A model generated the notes under the pieces. That model worked only from the letters and a program-made list of their open reading frames with translations. It had not been told where the DNA came from and did not search any database. A stretch of 23,019 bases of DNA from Nitrospira lenta (GTDB lineage: Bacteria > Nitrospirota > Nitrospiria > Nitrospirales > Nitrospiraceae). Position 1 is the stretch's first letter. Every line of letters begins with the position of its first letter. The stretch spans positions 1-23,019 of the forward strand of contig CAMDRK010000009.1 in NCBI GenBank assembly GCA_945906715.1, given 5' to 3'. Shown here in pieces: positions 14,534 through 22,404 of this stretch. Position numbers and translations under genes: made by a program.

Positions 14534-16032
14534 CCTTCGCGCTCACGATAACATCATCCGATCTTCTGCTGCTGCTCCCGGAGATCCTGCTCACGTCCTG
14601 GCTCTGTCTTATCCTGATCATTGATTTTTCGTTCCCTCAGCTGCCCAACGAACAATTAGCCTATTTCAGCATCGCCGGGCTCGTCGCCACCCTTGGCTGC
14701 CTGGTTTGGTTCGATGCCGCCGGCATCACCGGAACCCTTTTCGCAAACATGTTCGCCCTCGATCGAATGGCCCTGTTTTTCAAAATGTTCATCGTCGGAT
14801 CGACGATTCTCGTTATTCTGGCCTCCATCGATTACATCCATCGATTCAGGTTCTTCCGCGGAGAATATTATTTCTTGGTCGTGATGTCGGCCCTCGGAAT
14901 GATGTTTATGGCTTCCGCGAACGACCTGCTGTCGGTCTTCGTCACCCTGGAGTTTTCCACCCTCGGCTTCTATGTCCTCGTGGCCTATCTCCGCGAAGAC
15001 ATTGCCTCGAACGAAGCGGGCATCAAGTTTTTCATCCTGGGCATCTTCGCCGCAGCCCTCCTCGCCTATGGCATCAGCTTGGTCTACGGGGAAACAGGCA
15101 AACTGGTGTTTTCCGATATGACGACGGTACAGGCCTCACCGGGGCTGGTCATTGGCTTCCTGCTGATCTTCGCTGCATTAGGATTCAAAATCGGCGCGGT
15201 GCCTTTTCATTCATGGATTCCGGACACCTATCATGGATCACCGACGCCGGTGACGGCATTCCTTTCGATCGCACCCAAGGGAGCGGCCTTTGCCATCCTC
15301 CTGAGAATGTTCTTCGTCGCCTTGGCAACCTTTAAACCGGTCTGGACTCTGCTGCTTGTCGCGGTGTCCATCCTATCCATGACCTACGGCAACATCGTCG
15401 CCATCGCCCAAAAGAACATGAAACGGCTCTTGGCCTATTCCGGTATCGCCCAGATCGGCAACGTACTGATCGGTCTCGCAACCGGCACGAAGATGGGCAG
15501 CGATGCCATGCTGTTTTATCTCCTGACTTATCTGTTCGCCAATCTCGGCGCCTTCGCCATTGTCATTGCCGTCAGCGAAGCCATCGGCAGCGAGGAGATA
15601 GACGACTACAGCGGCCTGGGACGACGGTCGCCCTTTCTCGCCTTTTCGATGCTGATCTTTCTCTTGTCGTTGGCCGGAGTGCCCCCGCTGGCCGGCTTCA
15701 TCGGAAAATTGTACATCTTTATCGCTGCCATCAAGGAAGGGCTCTACGTGCTCATCACTGTCGGGCTCATCAACATCGTTATTTCCATGTATTACTACCT
15801 CATCGTCGTGAAGAAGATGTACGTCAACGAACCCCGCGACCGGTCGCCACTTAAAGTATCGGGCCCGATCAAAGTGGTGGTCTACGTCTGTCTCGCCGGC
15901 ACCCTTGCGATCGGCGTCTATCCTCAACCAGTCACCGACTGGGTTGTCTCGGCCATCATGATATTTTCAAACGTGGCGGATCCAACTGCATCCCTTCCCA
16001 TTCCCCCTGCCATCCTTCCCTTCGGCGGCTAA
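14530..16032 (+). CDS. nuoN: NADH-quinone oxidoreductase subunit N
   Basis: A 500-residue antiporter-like pump subunit next to the quinone-end of the membrane arm. The expected residues are present: Glu141 in FVTLEFSTLGFYVLVAYL, Lys220 in AALGFKIGAVPFHSWIPDTY and Lys250 in TAFLSIAPKGAAFAILLR. The block QKNMKRLLAYSGIAQIGN is characteristic of NuoN. Length matches the family. The ATG overlaps the nuoM2 stop (ATGA), with a G-rich tract from the repeat just upstream. This closes the nuo operon. The 129 bases to the next gene contain no convincing terminator, so read-through into the kinase genes is possible. Confidence 0.96.
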   Translation: MTFALTITSSDLLLLLPEILLTSWLCLILIIDFSFPQLPNEQLAYFSIAGLVATLGCLVWFDAAGITGTLFANMFALDRMALFFKMFIVGSTILVILASIDYIHRFRFFRGEYYFLVVMSALGMMFMASANDLLSVFVTLEFSTLGFYVLVAYLREDIASNEAGIKFFILGIFAAALLAYGISLVYGETGKLVFSDMTTVQASPGLVIGFLLIFAALGFKIGAVPFHSWIPDTYHGSPTPVTAFLSIAPKGAAFAILLRMFFVALATFKPVWTLLLVAVSILSMTYGNIVAIAQKNMKRLLAYSGIAQIGNVLIGLATGTKMGSDAMLFYLLTYLFANLGAFAIVIAVSEAIGSEEIDDYSGLGRRSPFLAFSMLIFLLSLAGVPPLAGFIGKLYIFIAAIKEGLYVLITVGLINIVISMYYYLIVVKKMYVNEPRDRSPLKVSGPIKVVVYVCLAGTLAIGVYPQPVTDWVVSAIMIFSNVADPTASLPIPPAILPFGG

Positions 16033-16161
16033 GCCTACGAGGGGACGGTTTCTCTGCGTCCAGCAAGCATTCTTCTGAAATATTTCTTGCAGGGTCTACC
16101 GGAGGAGGATACAGTTTCCAGGACATTGGCTTATATCCCCACGCCCCCGCATGCTTGAACC

Positions 16162-17646
16162 ATGGAATCCGTCACACAAGAATCTCCAACTACGCCCGCA
16201 TCCGTTCATTCTGAGCCGATTTCCCACAGCAGCCAAGCGCCGATCCCCAAGACCGGCTGGCTCATGGAGCGGTTCGCACATTGGTCGATCGAGCAACGAG
16301 TCCTTGCGGGGTTTGGGCTCGTCTTTGCCGGCATAGTAGTCATCAGCGCCATCTCCTACCGCAACACATCCGTCTTGCTCGAGAATAGCCGGCTCGATAC
16401 TAAGAGCCACGAATTGGTGCAGTTGCTCGGCTCAGTCGAGGAGGCCCTCGGCGCTGCTGAGAGTGGCCATCGGCGCTACCTCGTTACCGGCGACGAGTCA
16501 TACCTCAAGTCCTATCGGGCCACCGTCGAACAAATGCCGGAATACCTTCGATATCTCAGAGGCCTGGTGAACGAAGGAGCTGAACAACGAGACCGCGTAG
16601 AAAGACTCGAACGGCTCATCACCAGTCAGTTAAAGGCAGAGGCTGGGGCCATCATCCAACGTGAGAAACGTGGCTATGAAGGTGTCCGGCACCTCGCACT
16701 CACCGGGGCTGCAAAGAACGAGATCGAAGAAATCCATCGCCTGACAACGGACCTCGACATGACCGAGCAACGAGCACTTCATGCCCGTGTGGAAGAATCG
16801 GCTGGAAGCACGAAAAATACGATCGCCCTGCTCGGACTCGGTGCATTCCTCCAATTGGTTCTCTTGGCCTCCGTATACTTTCTCATCCATCATGATATCG
16901 CCGAGCGACGCCGCGTGGCTGCGGAGTTGCAAAGCCGTGGCGAGCTGCTCCAGGCTGCCAATAAAGAATTAGAAGCCTTCAGCTATTCTGTGTCTCATGA
17001 CCTGCGCGCCCCGCTCCGTCATATCGACGGATATGCGGCCCTCTTGTCCAAGGCGGCCGGTGAGACGCTCAACGACAAAGCACGCCGCTACTTACAGACG
17101 ATTTCAAACTCCGCGAAGCAAATGGGACAACTGATCGACGACTTGCTCGTGTTTTCCCGTATGGGTCGCCAGGATATGCTCTACACGACGGTCAATTTGG
17201 ATCAACTCATTAAGACCGTCCTTCATGATTTACGTCTTGACTTGCAAGGGAGGACAATCTCCTGGACAATACACCCATTACCTAACGTTTCAGGAGATCC
17301 GGCGATGTTACGACAAGTATTTGTGAATCTGATCTCCAATGCGCTGAAATTCACGGCCACGAGGCCGGAGGCCAAGATCGAAATCGGCGCCGGCCCGCGA
17401 ACCTCCGGTGAAACCGAGGTGTTCGTGCGTGATAATGGGGTAGGATTCGATATGCAGTATGTCAACAAGTTATTCGGCGTCTTTCAACGCCTCCATCGAA
17501 ACGACGAATTTGAAGGCACCGGCATCGGGCTCGCCAACGTGCGCCGAATCATCCATCGGCATGGTGGACGGACCTGGGCCGAAGGCGCACCGGACCAAGG
17601 CGCTACCTTTCACTTTTCTCTTCCCCTCGCGAGGTCTCTCAGATGA
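16162..17646 (+). CDS. Membrane sensor histidine kinase with CHASE3 domain
   Basis: A 494-residue two-component sensor. After a polar N-terminus there is a transmembrane helix (about 47-66). Next is a periplasmic helical domain (about 68-218) with CHASE3 features (VEEALGAAESGHRRYLVTGDESYL), and then a second transmembrane helix (about 220-242). No clear HAMP domain is seen; a short coiled coil leads to HisKA with the phospho-acceptor His279 in SYSVSHDLRAPLRHIDGY. The ATPase domain has the N-box NLISNALKFT, the G1 box DNGVGFD and the G2 box GTGIGLANVRRI. The kinase core resembles phytochrome-type kinases that pair with small Rcp1-like regulators, which fits the next gene. The signal sensed is unknown. 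The start lacks a good ribosome-binding site; Met35 is an alternative. The stop overlaps the next gene by 4 bases. Confidence 0.92.
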   Translation: MESVTQESPTTPASVHSEPISHSSQAPIPKTGWLMERFAHWSIEQRVLAGFGLVFAGIVVISAISYRNTSVLLENSRLDTKSHELVQLLGSVEEALGAAESGHRRYLVTGDESYLKSYRATVEQMPEYLRYLRGLVNEGAEQRDRVERLERLITSQLKAEAGAIIQREKRGYEGVRHLALTGAAKNEIEEIHRLTTDLDMTEQRALHARVEESAGSTKNTIALLGLGAFLQLVLLASVYFLIHHDIAERRRVAAELQSRGELLQAANKELEAFSYSVSHDLRAPLRHIDGYAALLSKAAGETLNDKARRYLQTISNSAKQMGQLIDDLLVFSRMGRQDMLYTTVNLDQLIKTVLHDLRLDLQGRTISWTIHPLPNVSGDPAMLRQVFVNLISNALKFTATRPEAKIEIGAGPRTSGETEVFVRDNGVGFDMQYVNKLFGVFQRLHRNDEFEGTGIGLANVRRIIHRHGGRTWAEGAPDQGATFHFSLPLARSLR

Positions 17647-18098
17647 CCACGGTCAAGCCCATCCTGCTCGCTGAAGATAACCCGCGTGACGCCGAGCTTG
17701 CGCTGGCCGCAATGGAAGAACATCACATCGCCGACAAAGTGGTGGTCTGCCACGACGGAGCTGAAGTCCTCGACTATCTCTATTGTCGTGGAATCTTTGC
17801 TGCCAGGGAACAAGGCAATCCCGTGGTCGTGTTTCTGGACCTCAAAATGCCCAAAGTCGATGGGCTCGAGGTTTTGAGAGCCATTAAGAACGACGCAAAC
17901 CTGAAGCCGATTCCCGTCGTCATGCTCACATCTTCGCGCGAGGAACGCGATTTGGCACAAAGCTATGCCTTGGGCGCCAACGCCTACGTGGTGAAGCCGG
18001 TTGAGTTTCACCAGTTCATCACAGCCGTGAAAGAACTGGGCATTTTTTGGGGTGTCATCAATGAACCGCCCCCCGAAAGCTCTGACCCGAGCGCGTAG
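17643..18098 (+). CDS. Single-domain response regulator, Rcp1-like
   Basis: A 151-residue stand-alone receiver domain. Acidic-pocket residues are Glu11 and Asp12 in LLAEDNPRDAEL. The phospho-acceptor is Asp66 in VVVFLDLKMPKVDGLEVL, the switch residue lies in VVMLTSSREERD, and the conserved lysine is Lys118 in AYVVKPVEF. The insertion YCRGIFAAREQGNP before the Asp strand is typical of Rcp1-type regulators. There is no output domain, so it probably relays phosphate or binds a target protein directly. Its ATGA overlap with the upstream kinase makes that kinase the likely phosphodonor. The hybrid kinase follows 18 bases later. Confidence 0.93.
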   Translation: MTTVKPILLAEDNPRDAELALAAMEEHHIADKVVVCHDGAEVLDYLYCRGIFAAREQGNPVVVFLDLKMPKVDGLEVLRAIKNDANLKPIPVVMLTSSREERDLAQSYALGANAYVVKPVEFHQFITAVKELGIFWGVINEPPPESSDPSA

Positions 18099-18116
18099 CC
18101 TCTTCACAAAGGACCT

Positions 18117-19739
18117 GTGAAACCTCCTCTCCGTCTACTCCACCTCGAAGACGATCCGGTCGATGCGGAACTCATTACGACCACCCTGATCGAGGGCGGA
18201 ATCCCCTGCCAGTCGCAACTCGTCGACACGCGGCAGGCATTTGTGGCGGCCCTCAAAGAAGACAAGATGGACCTCATCCTGGCGGACTATTCGATCCCGG
18301 GATTCGACGGGATGACGGCGCTCATCTTGGCGCGTCAACACCGTCCTGACGTGCCCTTCCTTTTTGTCTCGGCCACGATCGGGGAGGAACTGGCCATCGA
18401 CGCCATGCATCAAGGCGCGACGGACTATGTACTCAAGCAACGGCTCGGGAGACTCGTACCATCGGTCCAGCGCGCATTACGTGAGTTAGACGACCGAGCC
18501 GAACGGAAGCGTGCGGAAGAGGCGCTTCGGCAGAGCGAGAAACAGTTTCGACAATCCCAGAAGATGGAAGCGGTTGGCCGGTTGGCCGGAGGAATCGCGC
18601 ATGACTTCAATAATCTCCTGACCATCATCATGGGCTACAGCCAAGTCCTTTTGACGGAACTCGGCCCTCAACACCCCCTTCAAGGAAAAATCGAAGAAAC
18701 ATTGAAAGCCGGCGGAAAGGCCGCATCGCTGATCCGGCAACTGCTCACGTTCAGCAGCAAGCAGTCAACGGACCCGAAAATTCTGTCTCTCAATACCGCG
18801 GTCACAAGTCTGGAAAACATGCTACGCCGCCTCATCGGCGAGGACGTACAATTTGTCATTAAACTCGACCTGAAGAACGGGCGGCTGCGCGGCGACCAAA
18901 CCCAGCTTGAACAGGTCCTGGTCAACCTTGTCGTCAATGCGCGGGATGCCATGCCGAAGGGCGGAACGATCACGATCGAAACAGCCCAGGTCGAACTGAC
19001 CCGCAGTCCGGTTTACCACATCGCTCCGTTGCAACCCGGTTCCTATGTTCGGCTGGCCGTCAGCGATACAGGCTGTGGCATGGACCTCAAAACACAATCC
19101 CATATCTTTGAACCATTCTTCACCACGAAGGGGGAAGGGAAAGGAACCGGGCTGGGCCTCTCCACAGTGTATGGGATTGTCACCCAATGCGGCGGGGCCA
19201 TCGACGTCACCAGCCGTGTGGGCCACGGCACACGCTTCGATCTGTATTTTCCAAGCGTCGAGTCCGACATCCTAACCACAACACCGACTCAGTCATCGGG
19301 ACGGCCTCAGCGAGGCACGGAAACGATTCTCCTGGCGGAAGATGAACCAAGCGTACGGACGCTGGTGCGAGACGAGCTGCGGAAGCTGGGATACAAAGTC
19401 GTAGAAGCCAAGAACGGGGTCGAAGCCTGCCTGCTGGCGACGCAACAAACAGAATCGTTTCAGCTCCTTCTGACCGACGTCGTGATGCCCGGCATGGGCG
19501 GACGGGAACTGGCGCAACATCTCTCCGTCATCAATCCGGAGTTACGAACCCTATTCATGTCGGGATATATGGATGACGTCGGCATCATGGCCGGACAAGA
19601 AGAAGGCACCACCAGTTTCTTGCAAAAACCCTTCACCCCTGAGGTGCTTGCCAGCTCAGTCCGCAATCTGCTCGATGCCCGCATGCCATCGGACAAGGCT
19701 GGCGATACCCCATCGACATCCAGACCAACCCTGCGTTAG
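18117..19739 (+). CDS. Hybrid histidine kinase, receiver-kinase-receiver
   Basis: A 540-residue cytoplasmic phosphorelay protein with no membrane segment. The N-terminal receiver (about 5-120) has Glu11-Asp12-Asp13, phospho-acceptor Asp57 in LILADYSIPGFDG and Lys107. A coiled-coil linker (about 122-150) leads to HisKA with His162 in GGIAHDFNNLLTII. The ATPase domain has the N-box NLVVNARDAMPKGG, the G1 box DTGCGMD and the G2 box GTGLGLSTVYGIV. A C-terminal receiver (about 402-525) has Asp454 in LLLTDVVMPGMGG and Lys504. No sensory PAS or GAF domain is present, so the first receiver is presumably the input, perhaps through the upstream kinase. The start is a GTG with AAAGGA only 3 bases upstream, a short spacing. 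Confidence 0.93.
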   Translation: MKPPLRLLHLEDDPVDAELITTTLIEGGIPCQSQLVDTRQAFVAALKEDKMDLILADYSIPGFDGMTALILARQHRPDVPFLFVSATIGEELAIDAMHQGATDYVLKQRLGRLVPSVQRALRELDDRAERKRAEEALRQSEKQFRQSQKMEAVGRLAGGIAHDFNNLLTIIMGYSQVLLTELGPQHPLQGKIEETLKAGGKAASLIRQLLTFSSKQSTDPKILSLNTAVTSLENMLRRLIGEDVQFVIKLDLKNGRLRGDQTQLEQVLVNLVVNARDAMPKGGTITIETAQVELTRSPVYHIAPLQPGSYVRLAVSDTGCGMDLKTQSHIFEPFFTTKGEGKGTGLGLSTVYGIVTQCGGAIDVTSRVGHGTRFDLYFPSVESDILTTTPTQSSGRPQRGTETILLAEDEPSVRTLVRDELRKLGYKVVEAKNGVEACLLATQQTESFQLLLTDVVMPGMGGRELAQHLSVINPELRTLFMSGYMDDVGIMAGQEEGTTSFLQKPFTPEVLASSVRNLLDARMPSDKAGDTPSTSRPTLR

Positions 19740-19786
19740 TCATGTGAGGGTTCATGTCGAAGCCGTTGCCCCTGTCCTCGAATGAT

Positions 19787-19816
19787 TTGACGCTCCCTAT
19801 CGGCGCTCTCTATACT
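19787..19816 (+). promoter_or_regulatory. Sigma-70-type promoter upstream of the glycosidase-like gene
   Basis: TTGACG (19787-19792), an 18-base spacer and TATACT (19811-19816): five of six consensus bases in each box. The predicted transcription start near 19823 lies about 9 bases before the ATG at 19832, too short to contain a ribosome-binding site. Confidence 0.6.
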
Positions 19817-19831
19817 CGATCCTGAGATACT

Positions 19832-20722
19832 ATGGTACGGTACAACAGCCTCCACGGGTCTCTCCCTTTCATCCTTGTCGCCCGCATCTTGCTGGGTATC
19901 ATCTTCATCATATCCAGTGGATCTGCAGCAGCGACGGCTCAGACTCTCACAGGGGATCGGCTCGGAGAGGGCTTATCCATCTCCACCTGGGATCCTCAAG
20001 CACAATGCCCTGATGTCGCGCCGTTGATCGCCGTCGAGATCGACCCCAACCGCTATCGCTTTACCGTGCACTACTACCAGCAGGAGGGGCTCTCGGACCC
20101 CCTCAATATTCGCCAATGGCAAGAACGAACCGGCCATGATCTGGTCTTCAATGCCGGGCTCTTCCGTGAGAACTATGCGTATCTCGGGCTGCTCTACGGA
20201 AACGGTCACGCGATGGGGAGCAAGCGGCACAGCACCTGGCTGGGACTGTTTGTGGCAGAACCGGCGGAGGATCGTTCGCGCCGCGCGAGGGTTTTGGATC
20301 TGAACTTTGACACTTTTGACGAGCAGCACGTTCCCTATCGAGAAGTGGCGCAATCGCTCATGCTCCTCGACCGAACCGGAAAAATCCGAGTCCGCCAAAC
20401 CGGGAAACGCGCACATCAGACCCTCGTCGCAGAACAAGGCGATGGCCATCTCCTCATCCTGAAAACAACAGAAGTGGTGTCGCTCCATGCCCTTGGGGAA
20501 TGTCTGCGGGACGCCTTTCCCTCCCTGCGCCAGGTCATGGCCATGGATGGAGGATCTTCTTCCGACATCGCCATCAGCCCCTCGCTCCGGCAAACCACGT
20601 CTAAGCTTGCCGGTTTACACAGCTGGATACCTCTGTTAGAAGACAGCATCACAGCCCATATCGGACTTCCAGCTGTAATTGGAATCAGCCCACGCCAGAA
20701 ACAACCGGCGCCAAGACCGTAG
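19832..20722 (+). CDS. Exported phosphodiester-glycosidase-like (NAGPA/DUF2233) protein
   Basis: A 296-residue protein with an N-terminal hydrophobic segment (about 12-29) followed by SAAATAQ, a likely signal-peptidase site near residue 36, so periplasmic or exported. The body has the landmarks of the NAGPA/phosphodiester glycosidase fold: a strand ending in FNAGLF (106-111), AQSLMLLDRTGKIRV, the strand GDGHLLILKT and the hallmark AMDGGSSSD (237-245). Family members cleave or bind sugar phosphodiesters; the substrate here cannot be told. The gene has its own promoter and appears monocistronic. The leader is very short and no ribosome-binding site precedes the ATG, so initiation may be leaderless-like. 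Confidence 0.8.
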   Translation: MVRYNSLHGSLPFILVARILLGIIFIISSGSAAATAQTLTGDRLGEGLSISTWDPQAQCPDVAPLIAVEIDPNRYRFTVHYYQQEGLSDPLNIRQWQERTGHDLVFNAGLFRENYAYLGLLYGNGHAMGSKRHSTWLGLFVAEPAEDRSRRARVLDLNFDTFDEQHVPYREVAQSLMLLDRTGKIRVRQTGKRAHQTLVAEQGDGHLLILKTTEVVSLHALGECLRDAFPSLRQVMAMDGGSSSDIAISPSLRQTTSKLAGLHSWIPLLEDSITAHIGLPAVIGISPRQKQPAPRP

Positions 20723-20752
20723 ATGTATGAGCTTGCCGAGGCGGTGTAGGCT

Positions 20753-20772
20753 GAGTCAAGATCAGACTCTTT
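20753..20772 (+). terminator. Weak hairpin between convergent genes
   Basis: GAGTC (20753-20757) and GACTC (20765-20769) form a 5-bp stem around a 7-base loop, followed by TTT. It lies in the 49-base gap between the glycosidase-like gene and the convergent rhodanese gene, where a terminator is expected. The stem is short. Confidence 0.3.
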
Positions 20773-21197
20773 CAGCGGCGCCCAGATTCAACCGGAAAGC
20801 CTGCCGCAAGCCAGGCATTCATACTGCCGGTGACGTTATAGACATGCCGGTAACCCAAATCGGCGAGTGTTTCTGCCGCGATGTTGCTGCGATGGCCGGA
20901 TTGGCAATAGACCACTAGATGGTCTTCCAGTTGGGCTCCGATCTCCCGGTGCCGAGCTTGAATTTCCCTGAACTCAATGTTCAAATCGGTTCCGGGGATA
21001 AATCCGGCCGCATGCTCTTCCACAGATCGGACATCGATCAAGATGAAACCCTTCTGTGGCATCGAAGGCGCTTTGGTCAATCCAGCGCGTAACTGCTGGA
21101 CCGAGAGCAAGTAGGAATGATGGGCTGAGATATCACTGGTCGAGATCGAAGACAGCAACAACAGGCTGGCAATGGTGATGACGATGCGTATGATCAC
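20772..21197 (-). CDS. Periplasmic single-domain rhodanese
   Basis: A 141-residue sulfurtransferase-fold protein. The N-terminus is a signal peptide (hydrophobic about 3-17, probable cleavage near SAHH at residue 25). The rhodanese domain has ILIDVRSVEEHAAGFIPGT (about 53-69), the active-site loop VVYCQSGHRS with catalytic Cys98, and the C-terminal VTGSMNAWLAAGFPV signature. It would carry persulfide sulfur in the periplasm; the physiological donor and acceptor are unknown. The start is a GTG at 21197 with an excellent AAAGGAG 8 bases upstream. It is transcribed divergently from the small lipoprotein gene across a 73-base gap. Confidence 0.93.
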   Translation of the reverse strand: MIIRIVITIASLLLLSSISTSDISAHHSYLLSVQQLRAGLTKAPSMPQKGFILIDVRSVEEHAAGFIPGTDLNIEFREIQARHREIGAQLEDHLVVYCQSGHRSNIAAETLADLGYRHVYNVTGSMNAWLAAGFPVESGRR

Positions 21198-21270
21198 GTT
21201 GGTCTCCTTTCATTAATAGGGCTGTCAATCGTCCGAGCAGGATCACCGGTGCAAGTATGATAGGGATTGC

Positions 21271-21579
21271 ATGAAGATCTGGTCAAGCCTCGCCATTCTC
21301 TTTGTCATCGCTTTGGCCGGTTGTGGCGAGGGAGCTAAACTGCTACAGGAAAGAGAGGACGGAGGGGTTGTCGCCTATCCCTTCATAGGAGAGCAGGGAC
21401 CGATGCTCTCATCCTTTCGCACGGACGCCCTCGCTCTCATGAAGGAAAAATGCGGGGGGCTCTATACCATCGTGCAGGAAGGGCAAACGAAAGGGCGATC
21501 TCGCATAGTCAGCCCAATGGCGGGCGCAGAGGAAGTTGTGCAGGAGCGCCGGTGGGGCATTCAGTTTCACTGCAAGTGA
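21271..21579 (+). CDS. Small lipoprotein of unknown function
   Basis: A 102-residue protein with a lipoprotein signal: a hydrophobic stretch followed by the lipobox LAGC, with lipidated Cys18. The mature part is about 85 residues. It contains two further cysteines, one in MKEKCGGLYTIVQEG and one as the penultimate residue (FHCK), which could form a disulfide. I do not recognise a named family; the A-L-M-x-x-x-C-G-G pattern followed by a strand is seen in several small outer-membrane lipoproteins. The ATG is preceded closely by AGGGA (4 bases) and by a TATGAT box at 21256-21261, so the leader would be very short. Confidence 0.75.
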   Translation: MKIWSSLAILFVIALAGCGEGAKLLQEREDGGVVAYPFIGEQGPMLSSFRTDALALMKEKCGGLYTIVQEGQTKGRSRIVSPMAGAEEVVQERRWGIQFHCK

Positions 21580-21657
21580 GGTAGGCTGAGGTTAAGGTTG
21601 AGGCCGAGCGCAGATTAGTCTCTCTTTATTTCAACCTTAACCTAAACCTCAACCTTC
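21578..21657. repeat. Hexamer-tandem inverted repeat 4 (lipoprotein-pyrE junction)
   Basis: The left arm consists of 6-bp units GGCTGA GGTTAA GGTTGA GGCCGA (21584-21607). The right arm is TCAACC TTAACC TAAACC TCAACC (21631-21654). Positions 21584-21601 pair with 21631-21648 at 16 of 18, including a perfect 12-bp GGTTAAGGTTGA stretch. It lies between two convergent genes, right after the lipoprotein stop codon, and may act as a bidirectional terminator. Design is as in the nuo repeats but with a period of 6 instead of 7. Confidence 0.75.
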
Positions 21658-21687
21658 TTTGTGCTGGCGGATTTTTTCAACAGCTTG

Positions 21688-22269
21688 CTAAGAGTGGGTT
21701 GGTTGCGCGCTGGTCAAGTCGTCGATGGTCAGCAGACTGACGAGCCTAAGTCCCTCAGCTTCAACCTTGCGCCGCCCATCCTGCTCCTTCCGGTCTACGA
21801 TCACCAGGGCATGCGTTACAGTGAGGCCGGCGCCCCTGGCAGCCGCAACAGCCTTGAGAAGCGAACCGCCGCTGGTGAGGACATCATCCACGATCACGGC
21901 TCGATCCCCAGGTTGAAACGATCCTTCGATGAGTTTTCCAAGTCCATGATCCTTCGCCTGCTTCCGCACCACGAAGGTCCGCCACGTTCGTTTCGGCTGG
22001 GCCACAAACGCAAAATCCGAGATGCTCGTGGCAATGGAAATCGCGCCGATTTCCAATCCGCCAAGACAGTCGAGTTCGACCGGCCGCAAAGATTCATACG
22101 CGAGGTGAGCCACAAGATGGCGCGATCCCGGATGGGCCATCAATGACCGGCAATCGACATAGAAAGGGCTCTTCAATCCGGAGGCAAGAGTGAACCCTTT
22201 CGCGGGGTCCCACTTGAACGATTGGGTCTCATGAAACGCTTTTGCTAACTCAATTTTAAGGGGTACCAT
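21688..22269 (-). CDS. pyrE: Orotate phosphoribosyltransferase
   Basis: A 193-residue cytoplasmic enzyme of de novo pyrimidine synthesis that makes orotidine-5'-phosphate from orotate and PRPP. Visible landmarks are the N-terminal FTLASGLKSPFYVDCR (orotate-binding region), GLEIGAISIATSIS, the flexible catalytic loop FVVRKQAKDHGLGKLIEG (about 99-116) and the PRPP-binding motif VIVDDVLTSGGSLLKAV (about 125-141). It is slightly shorter than E. coli PyrE (213), mainly at the C-terminus. The ATG at 22269 has no strong ribosome-binding site. No other pyrimidine genes are nearby. The 135 bases upstream, up to the cytochrome fusion gene, hold no promoter I can call with confidence. Confidence 0.93.
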   Translation of the reverse strand: MVPLKIELAKAFHETQSFKWDPAKGFTLASGLKSPFYVDCRSLMAHPGSRHLVAHLAYESLRPVELDCLGGLEIGAISIATSISDFAFVAQPKRTWRTFVVRKQAKDHGLGKLIEGSFQPGDRAVIVDDVLTSGGSLLKAVAAARGAGLTVTHALVIVDRKEQDGRRKVEAEGLRLVSLLTIDDLTSAQPTHS

Positions 22270-22404
22270 TTTTCAACTCGGATAGGCTCTTATGCGTGGG
22301 TGGCATTCTACACTCGGCAATAGCGTAAAGAGAATCCCGCCGTAAATTAATTCCACTCCGTTGCCGAACAAATCCATCACGCAATCCTGATTGAACGGAC
22401 GACC

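Noticed and set aside
16033..16161. Promoter or terminator between nuoN and the sensor kinase gene
   Set aside because: TTGCAG-N17-TACAGT and a 5-bp GGACG/CGTCC stem are visible, but both are too weak to list as features.
21661..22146. A 161-codon plus-strand open frame
   Set aside because: It is antisense to pyrE, whose PRPP-binding and catalytic-loop motifs are intact; nothing recognisable is encoded on the plus strand.
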